This document shows positions 30,307-35,868 of a stretch of DNA of 35,868 nt, piece after piece. This stretch comes from Terrimicrobiaceae bacterium (GTDB taxonomy: Bacteria; Verrucomicrobiota; Verrucomicrobiia; Chthoniobacterales; JAATET01): the NCBI GenBank assembly GCA_028713285.1, contig JAQTOP010000029.1, positions 1-35,868 on the forward strand, given 5' to 3'. The notes beneath the pieces were generated by a model. The model was not told the DNA's origin. It searched no databases and saw only the letters and a list, made by a program, of their open reading frames with translations. The number at the start of each line of letters is the position of its first letter. Position 1 is the stretch's first letter. A program made the position numbers and the translations under genes.

Positions 30307-32565
30307 TCAGCGATGGAAAAGGTTGAAGCCCGGCGCGTTGTTTGTGCGCTCGGGTTTCGGTTTTTTCTTTCCTCCGCCAAAGTTGAAAAAGTCAAAGAGG
30401 CCGCGTTTTTTCGGCTTGGGTTTCTCGACGCGGCCCTGGCTGTCGGGTTCCTCGCGGATGCTTGGGGCCTCGGCGTGGGATACGTCGCTCACATTGGCTG
30501 AGGCGGAGGCCACCGTATCGACCGTCTCCTGGTCGGCCGTCGCGGCGGCGGGAATCTCGCGGTCGAAATCGATGGACTCGATGAACTTGAAGTTTCCGGC
30601 CGCCGGTTCGAGCGCGGCAACCTGGACGTTCAACGCGCCCTTGTCGAGCGCGAACGCCTCGTCGAGAATCTTCGCGGCGACGGGCGCCGGCACGCCGCCG
30701 CCGGATTTGCCGCCCTGGATGAGCACGCAGATCGCATACTTCGGCTTGTCGTAGGGGGCGAAGGCGATGAAGAGCGTGTTGTTGTCCTGGGTTTTTTGGC
30801 CCTTCGAATCGATGCGCCAATTCTGCGCGGTACCCGTTTTGCCGCAGACTCCGATGTCCTTGAGGCGGGCCTTGCGAGCCGTGCCGCCTTCCTCGTTGAC
30901 GACGCGCCACATGCCGTGACGGACGTGCTGGATCTGCTCGGCTGTCATGCCGCCATCGGTGATGAGGTTCGACCGAACTTTCGCAGGCTCCTGCTCGATG
31001 ATCTTGCCGTCGGGCCCGACCACCTTGTCCACGAGGCGGGGATAGTAGCACGTGCCGCCGTTGGCGATGGTCGCCGCCACCATCGCCATCTGCAAGGGCG
31101 AGGCGAGCACGCTGCCCTGTCCGATGGAGACGTTTGCCGTAAGGCCGGGACGCCATTTGTCCTGCGGATTCACCTCGCGCAAATGCTCGGGGCCGTCGAG
31201 GATGCCGGGATTCTCGCCCGAGAGCGGAACGCCGGTGAGCTGGCCGAGGCCGAGCATGTGGCCGACGGTGTCGATCTGGTCGATGCCGGCCGCGTTGCCG
31301 TATTGGAAGAAGAAGGAGTTGCAGGAATTCTTGATGCCGCCTTCGAGATCGAGGGTGCCGTGCGCGCCCTTGCCGAAGATCCAGCACTTCATGAACGTGT
31401 TGCCGTAGCTCACGCCGCCGGAGCAGTTGTAGTGGTTGCCGCCCACGCCGGCGCGCAAACCCGCCAGCGCGGTGATGGTCTTGTAGGTCGAGCCCGGAAC
31501 GTAGGCATTGATCGCGCGGTTGAGCAGCGGCGAGGTTTCGTCGGACGTGAGTTTCACCCAATCCTTCGCCTCGATGGCGGGCACGAACTTGTTCGGATCG
31601 AACGAAGGGACCGACGCCATCGCGAGGATGTCGCCATTGTTGACATCGACGATCACGCAGGCCGCGCGGCCCGCGACGCGCAGCGTGTCTTCGACGATGT
31701 ATTGCAGGCGGGCGTCTATCGTCAAATAGACGTCGGCCCCCGCCTTCGGCGGCACAAGCTGCGCGTCGTTTTCCAGAATCTGGTTCTTCGCGTCGCGCTG
31801 GAGGGTCCGCACCCCCGCTTCGCCCCGCAGATACTTGTCCATCGCCTTCTCGATCTGCGCCTTGCCCTCCATGTCGGGCTGGAAGAAATTGTAATCCCTG
31901 CCCTCAGCCGCCTCCTCCTGCCGCTGCTTGTCGATGTCGCGCGGCGCCCCGACGTAGCCGAGAATGTGCGCCGCGAGCGAGCCGTAAGGATAATAGCGCA
32001 CCGGCTTCACCTCGGCCTTCAGCCCCGGCAGGCCGAGATTGTTCTCGAGCAGCCGGGCCATCGTGTCGAAATCGAGATCCTGCCGGTAGGTGTAAGGGAT
32101 GAGTTCCTCGTTTCGATAGTGGGTCTGGAGCTGTTCGGCGTTGTAGTCCTGCTCGAGCTGGAGCTTTTGGAGCCGGGAGATGATCGTTTCGTTGACGATC
32201 TCCGGGATGTCCACCTCGGGAACCTCGCTAAGATTCCCGTAACGGTCGCGCTTGCGGTATTTCGCTTCGCGCAGCGGGGTGCGCGCGTGATCCTTCTTGT
32301 AGGCGCGAACGATGTCGGGGAGGTAGAAATCGACCTCGAAGCTGGCGCGATTCTCGACGAGCGGCAGGCCGTTGCGATCCTTGATCTCACCGCGCACCGC
32401 CGGCAGGCGCACCGTCACGCGCGATCCTCCCTTGACCTTCTTGAGGTAGTAATCGGCGCAGACCACCTGCACCCACCAAAGCCTTGCAACCAGGATGCCA
32501 AGACACGCCACGACGAGCGAGGCGATAAAGATGATGCGGAATGTGGGCGTGCCCTTTCTCATCAT
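30307..32565 (-). CDS. mrdA: Penicillin-binding protein 2 (elongation transpeptidase)
   Basis: 752-aa class B PBP of the elongasome, crosslinking peptidoglycan during lateral growth. A single membrane anchor lies at about 10-30. The PBP dimerisation domain follows, with RGEIKDRNGLPLVENR (58-73). The transpeptidase motifs are complete: SxxK in GSTYKT (S359, K362), SxN at S414-N416, and KTGT at 576-579. After the catalytic domain the protein has an unusual tail of about 75 residues (678-752), Ser/Ala/Glu-rich and then strongly basic and Gly/Lys-rich (KPKPKKRG, GGGKKKPKPER). The ATG shares one base with the mreD stop (TGATG). rodA, the usual partner, is not next to it. The C-terminal tail is probably disordered. 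Confidence 0.94.
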   Translation of the reverse strand: MMRKGTPTFRIIFIASLVVACLGILVARLWWVQVVCADYYLKKVKGGSRVTVRLPAVRGEIKDRNGLPLVENRASFEVDFYLPDIVRAYKKDHARTPLREAKYRKRDRYGNLSEVPEVDIPEIVNETIISRLQKLQLEQDYNAEQLQTHYRNEELIPYTYRQDLDFDTMARLLENNLGLPGLKAEVKPVRYYPYGSLAAHILGYVGAPRDIDKQRQEEAAEGRDYNFFQPDMEGKAQIEKAMDKYLRGEAGVRTLQRDAKNQILENDAQLVPPKAGADVYLTIDARLQYIVEDTLRVAGRAACVIVDVNNGDILAMASVPSFDPNKFVPAIEAKDWVKLTSDETSPLLNRAINAYVPGSTYKTITALAGLRAGVGGNHYNCSGGVSYGNTFMKCWIFGKGAHGTLDLEGGIKNSCNSFFFQYGNAAGIDQIDTVGHMLGLGQLTGVPLSGENPGILDGPEHLREVNPQDKWRPGLTANVSIGQGSVLASPLQMAMVAATIANGGTCYYPRLVDKVVGPDGKIIEQEPAKVRSNLITDGGMTAEQIQHVRHGMWRVVNEEGGTARKARLKDIGVCGKTGTAQNWRIDSKGQKTQDNNTLFIAFAPYDKPKYAICVLIQGGKSGGGVPAPVAAKILDEAFALDKGALNVQVAALEPAAGNFKFIESIDFDREIPAAATADQETVDTVASASANVSDVSHAEAPSIREEPDSQGRVEKPKPKKRGLFDFFNFGGGKKKPKPERTNNAPGFNLFHR

Positions 32566-33164
32566 CAGAAGTCCCGCACGGACCGGCGTTCGTCAATCCA
32601 GTGATTCGCGCCGAGCGCAGATGCCAGCACGAGCGCCAGCGTGAGCACCAGCGCGATCGCACCCGGCGCGAGGATGCGCCACATCACGGCATCACTCCAA
32701 AACAGCCCTCCCGTATCAAAGCGGCGCATCGTAAGCATCGCGAACTGCAGCGCGAGATAGGCGATGGTCGTCACGGCACTCATCAGCGGCGGCAGCCACC
32801 AATGTCCACGGAGCACCAGGGGACGCAGTCCCTGGCAAATCAAACCAAACGCCACGAAAAAGAGAATAGACCAGCCCGCCGACAATTCAACCGCGCCCGC
32901 CAGGGATTGCAACGTATCGAGATCGGAAGCCTCGACGGAGCGATGCACGATTTGCAGGGCCGTGAAGTCGCTCAGAAAGCCGGTGAGAAGCGCGAGCGCG
33001 AGCATTGCGGGAAATGGCAGCGTGCAGGCGCCGAAGCAGAAAAACACCGGCGCCAGCAGGACCCGCGCGCCCTTCGCGATCTCGATCGGGGGAATGAATT
33101 CCTGCGCGACGAAGCCCAGGAAGATCGCCACCGCCAGCGCAAGCGTCAGAAGCGCGTCCTTCAT
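32565..33164 (-). CDS. mreD: Rod shape-determining protein MreD-like
   Basis: 199-aa polytopic membrane protein with about five hydrophobic segments. Sequence similarity to MreD is low, as is normal for this family, so the call rests on position between mreC and mrdA, size and topology. Start ATG (33162-33164) overlaps the mreC stop by 4 nt (ATGA), and its stop overlaps mrdA by 1 nt, so the genes are translationally coupled. MreD is thought to link the MreB filament and PBP2 at the membrane. Confidence 0.8.
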   Translation of the reverse strand: MKDALLTLALAVAIFLGFVAQEFIPPIEIAKGARVLLAPVFFCFGACTLPFPAMLALALLTGFLSDFTALQIVHRSVEASDLDTLQSLAGAVELSAGWSILFFVAFGLICQGLRPLVLRGHWWLPPLMSAVTTIAYLALQFAMLTMRRFDTGGLFWSDAVMWRILAPGAIALVLTLALVLASALGANHWIDERRSVRDF

Positions 33165-33982
33165 TTCTTGCTCACGATCACGAAGACATCGGCCAGCGTG
33201 GGAAAATCCACCGCAGGCGTGAGGATGGCCTGGCCATCCAGTTCCCGGGGCTTGAAACTCTTCACCGTTCCGATGAGCAACCCGGAGGGAAATACCGCTC
33301 CCACGCCCTGCGTGTAAACTTTTTGTCCGGGTTGGAGGTTCGCGTTTTTAGTCAAAAAATTCATCTGCAGCTCGGGCTCGCCGGTGTCCTGCACGCGCAC
33401 ACCGCATACGATGCCCTTCTCGTGCGTGCCCTCGACGTAGGCGCCCACCTTGCAATTCTCGTCCGTGATCAACACGACCTTTGCGTCGTTCTTGCCGGCG
33501 GTCATCACCTTTCCGACAAGGCCGCCGTCGGTGATCACCGTCATGGGAGGGCCGCCCTGGAGCCCGTCATCGACGCCGTCCTCGAAGCCGCGATTGATCG
33601 TGACGGTATTCCACCAGGTCGAGGCGTCGCGGGTGATCACCTGCGCCGGAACGAGGCGGAAGATGGATCGCTCGCGGTAGTCCATCGCGGATCGGAGCTT
33701 GTTGTTTTCGGTCTCCATGTCGCGAAGGATGAGGTTCGTCGCGCGCAGATCCCGGTTCTCGCGCACGAGCCGGCGGTTGTCCTCCTCGAGCTGGTCGAGC
33801 GACTTGAGCCCCTTGCCCATCGCGCCGATTCCCTGCCGTACGGCCGTGCCCGTGCGCAGGAAGGGCGCGAACAACGAGATCACGCTGCGCTGGACTTTCT
33901 GCGCGGTGCCGGTGCCCAGCAGGGCGAGGAAGATCGCCAGCAGCGTCACGATCACCGTGAGAAGGATGTTGACTTTCTTCAT
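33161..33982 (-). CDS. mreC: Rod shape-determining protein MreC
   Basis: 273-aa periplasmic scaffold with one N-terminal membrane segment (5-24), a coiled-coil helix at about 60-102 (LDQLEEDNRRLVRENRDLR...) and two beta-barrel lobes beginning at VPAQVITRDASTWWNTV. GLVGKVMTAG and VYTQGVGAVFPSGLLIGTV are conserved in MreC. The frame is open 11 codons further upstream, to 34015, but ATG 33982 directly precedes the basic/hydrophobic anchor MKKVNILLTV, so I use that. It lies 51 nt after mreB and overlaps mreD by 4 nt. Confidence 0.92.
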   Translation of the reverse strand: MKKVNILLTVIVTLLAIFLALLGTGTAQKVQRSVISLFAPFLRTGTAVRQGIGAMGKGLKSLDQLEEDNRRLVRENRDLRATNLILRDMETENNKLRSAMDYRERSIFRLVPAQVITRDASTWWNTVTINRGFEDGVDDGLQGGPPMTVITDGGLVGKVMTAGKNDAKVVLITDENCKVGAYVEGTHEKGIVCGVRVQDTGEPELQMNFLTKNANLQPGQKVYTQGVGAVFPSGLLIGTVKSFKPRELDGQAILTPAVDFPTLADVFVIVSKK

Positions 33983-34033
33983 GGTGCGAAAGCCGGGCGG
34001 CCCCCGGCTGCGCAAAACCCCGCGTGGATGTCG

Positions 34034-35083
34034 CTAGAGCGCCGGGGCCTGATGCTGGCGATCCATCGATGAGACACGACGCAACAAATTGATTTCCTGC
34101 AGCGCCTTGCCCGTGCCCTCGGCGACCGCGCTGAGCGGATCCTCGGCGACGTGGACGGGCAGGCCGGTTTCCTCGGCCAGCAGGCGGTCGAGGCCACGCA
34201 GCAATGCGCCGCCGCCCGCGAGCACGAGGCCGCGATCCACCAGGTCGGCGGAAAGCTCCGGAGGGCAGCGTTCGAGCGTGATGCGCACGGAATCGACGAT
34301 GGTGGAAATGGGCTCCATAAGGGCCTCGCGCACTTCCTGCGAGGTGATGGTGATTGTCTTCGGCAGTCCGGCGACGAGATCGCGGCCCTTCACCTCCATG
34401 CTCACCTCCTTCTCGAGTTTGTAAGCCGAGCCGATCTTGATCTTGATCTCCTCGGCGGTGCGTTCGCCGATCATCAGATTGTAGGCGCGCTTCATGTATT
34501 GCGCGATGGCCTCGTCGAGTTCGTCCCCCGCGACGCGCACGCTGCGGCTGAAAACGATGCCCGAGAGCGAGATCAACGCGACCTCCGTCGTGCCGCCGCC
34601 GATGTCGATGATCATGTTGCCGGCGGCATCCTGCACCGGCAGGCCCACGCCGATCGCCGCCGCCATCGGTTCCTCGATGAGATGGACCTCGCGCGCCCCG
34701 GCGTGAATCGCGCTCTCGCGCACGGCGCGCTTTTCGACCTCGGTGATGCCGCTCGGCACGGCGATGACGACGCGGGGCCGGCGCATGCGGCTGCGGCTAT
34801 GCACCTTGCTGATGAAATGGCGAAGCATCGCTTCGGTGACTTCGAAATCGGCGATCACGCCATCCTTGAGCGGGCGGATGGCGACAATGTTTCCCGGCGT
34901 GCGGCCGAGCATGCGCTTCGCCTCGTCCCCGACCGCGAGGACTTTATTCGTACCGGCGTGAACGGCGACGACCGATGGCTCGCGTAAAACGATTCCGTGG
35001 TCTTTTACAAAAACCAGTGTGTTTGCCGTGCCGAGATCAATGCCAATGTCGTGCGATAAAAATCCAAGAATTTTGTCAAACAT
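34034..35083 (-). CDS. mreB: Rod shape-determining actin homologue MreB
   Basis: 349-aa bacterial actin that organises lateral cell-wall synthesis. Phosphate 1 motif [17 protein letters not shown] is at 12-28; phosphate 2 contains [11 protein letters not shown] near 158-168; the adenosine-binding [10 protein letters not shown] is near 289-298. [14 protein letters not shown] is also present. Length is typical. First gene of the operon mreB-mreC-mreD-mrdA(-rng). It starts at ATG 35083 without an obvious ribosome binding site, 148 nt after the leuB stop and behind a putative leuB terminator. Its presence implies rod-like or elongating growth. Confidence 0.96.
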   Translation of the reverse strand: MFDKILGFLSHDIGIDLGTANTLVFVKDHGIVLREPSVVAVHAGTNKVLAVGDEAKRMLGRTPGNIVAIRPLKDGVIADFEVTEAMLRHFISKVHSRSRMRRPRVVIAVPSGITEVEKRAVRESAIHAGAREVHLIEEPMAAAIGVGLPVQDAAGNMIIDIGGGTTEVALISLSGIVFSRSVRVAGDELDEAIAQYMKRAYNLMIGERTAEEIKIKIGSAYKLEKEVSMEVKGRDLVAGLPKTITITSQEVREALMEPISTIVDSVRITLERCPPELSADLVDRGLVLAGGGALLRGLDRLLAEETGLPVHVAEDPLSAVAEGTGKALQEINLLRRVSSMDRQHQAPAL

Positions 35084-35109
35084 CTGTCTGAAAGTGGGTT
35101 AGGTCGATG

Positions 35110-35115
35110 ATTAAA
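35110..35115 (-). promoter_or_regulatory. candidate -10 element for the mre operon
   Basis: On the minus strand TTTAAT (5 of 6 to TATAAT) lies 27 nt before the mreB start, downstream of the leuB terminator. No good -35 hexamer at the right distance. A TTGACG at 35195-35200 is another, less likely candidate because it is upstream of the terminator. Confidence 0.3.
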
Positions 35116-35156
35116 GGTCTGCGCACAAAATCGCCCGGCGCACGCTCCGCTGCTGG

Positions 35157-35175
35157 AAAAACTGTCCGCGACAGT
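35157..35175 (-). terminator. intrinsic terminator of leuB
   Basis: On the minus strand ACTGTC-GCG-GACAGT (35175-35161) is a perfect 6-bp stem followed immediately by TTTT, 56 nt after the leuB stop. This separates leuB from the mre operon. The same inverted repeat could be a binding site. Confidence 0.5.
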
Positions 35176-35230
35176 AGGAAGCGGAAATTCTCTGCGTCAA
35201 GGGAATAAGGCGGCTCCGCGAACCCAATCG

Positions 35231-35868
35231 TCAATCTCCGCTCTGGATTGCCTCGACGATGGCCCCGCCCATGCCGGCCGTATCGACTTTTGTTCCCCCA
35301 TCGGTCCAGATGTCCGCCGTGCGCAATCCATCGGCGATGACCTTGCGCACGGCGGCGTCGATGGCATCCGCGGCATCGTCGCATCCGAGCGAATAGCGGA
35401 GCAGCATGGCGGCGGAGAGAATTTGCGCAATGGGATTCGCGATGCCCTTGCCCGCGATGTCGGGAGCGGTGCCGCCGCTCGGCTCATACATGCCGAACCG
35501 GCGCGCGCCGCCGCTTCCCCCGATCGCGCCCATGCTCTCGCCGAGACTGGCGCTGGGCAGCATGCCGAGCGATCCGGTGATCATCGCGAGCTCGTCGCTG
35601 AGAATGTCGCCGAACATGTTTTCCGCAACGATCACGTCGAACTGCTTCGGGTTTTTCACGAGCTGCATCGCGGCGTTGTCCACGTAGAGGTGGTTGAGCG
35701 TCAGGTCGGGATAATCGCCCGCGGTCTCGGTGACGATGCGCCGCCAGAGGATGCCGTTTTGCAGCACGTTCGCCTTGTCGATCGACGTCACGCGTCCGTC
35801 GCGCGCGCGCGCCGCCTCGAAGGCCACGCGGGCGATGCGCCGAATCTCGCTCTCCCAATAAATCATCG
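35231..35868 (-). CDS. leuB: 3-isopropylmalate dehydrogenase, 3' part (5' end outside the window)
   Basis: The last 212 or so codons of LeuB, the NAD-dependent oxidative decarboxylase of leucine biosynthesis. Visible motifs are [15 protein letters not shown] (about 6-20 of the visible part), DKANVLQNG, a metal- and substrate-binding stretch [20 protein letters not shown] and the family signature near [10 protein letters not shown], followed by the adenine loop [18 protein letters not shown]. The methionine at 35866 is internal: the preceding helix and N-terminal half are missing and the frame runs off the edge. The family normally has about 350-370 residues. Isocitrate dehydrogenase is excluded by the SLGMLPSAS and [13 protein letters not shown] context. 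Confidence 0.93.
   Translation of the reverse strand, partial: MIYWESEIRRIARVAFEAARARDGRVTSIDKANVLQNGILWRRIVTETAGDYPDLTLNHLYVDNAAMQLVKNPKQFDVIVAENMFGDILSDELAMITGSLGMLPSASLGESMGAIGGSGGARRFGMYEPSGGTAPDIAGKGIANPIAQILSAAMLLRYSLGCDDAADAIDAAVRKVIADGLRTADIWTDGGTKVDTAGMGGAIVEAIQSGD

Overview
The window looks like chromosomal DNA from a GC-rich member of the Verrucomicrobiota (Chthoniobacter-like). The main clues are a pilin-like gene set matching what I recall as the 'Verru_Chthon cassette' (order D-B-C-A), a PEP-CTERM protein with autotransporter-associated beta-strand repeats, and a secreted DUF1800/DUF1501 pair. These sit among ordinary housekeeping genes. Identifications come from reading motifs by eye; no database search was run.

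Layout. 2-2551 (-) gyrB. 2661-4247 (+) a membrane glycosyltransferase resembling STT3/AglB, divergent from gyrB and overlapping the mutS 3' end by 11 nt. 4237-7507 (-) a thiG-mutS unit with an 8-nt overlap. 7639-8964 (+) phosphofructokinase. 8985-13951 (-) a DUF1800 protein with two apparent CBM36/60-like modules followed by a Tat-exported DUF1501 protein. 14102-14177 (+) tRNA-Arg(UCU). 14244-15656 (-) fumC.

The accessory core is 15657-28036 (+). A 384-nt leader carries a sigma-54-like promoter and a palindrome. It precedes an overlapping operon of three prepilin-like proteins (D, B, C), a very large pilin-like protein A1 and an overlapping secreted protein. Next come a 47-codon remnant duplicating the end of that secreted protein and a 146-bp MITE-like palindromic element flanked by 12-bp direct repeats. 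A second large A protein (A2) and its own overlapping secreted protein follow. Last is the PEP-CTERM/autotransporter-repeat protein, whose start codon sits directly behind an 18-nt hairpin. The D-B-C-A order and N-termini parallel the minor pseudopilins GspH-I-J-K of type II secretion. My best functional guess is therefore a pseudopilus-tip-like export or surface-assembly device with enlarged K-like subunits. No ATPase, platform, secretin or prepilin peptidase gene is in the window.

28160-35868 returns to housekeeping: a secreted DUF192 protein (+), then on the minus strand the cell-shape operon mreB-mreC-mreD-mrdA followed by RNase G, and the 3' part of leuB cut by the window edge, with an intrinsic terminator between leuB and mreB.
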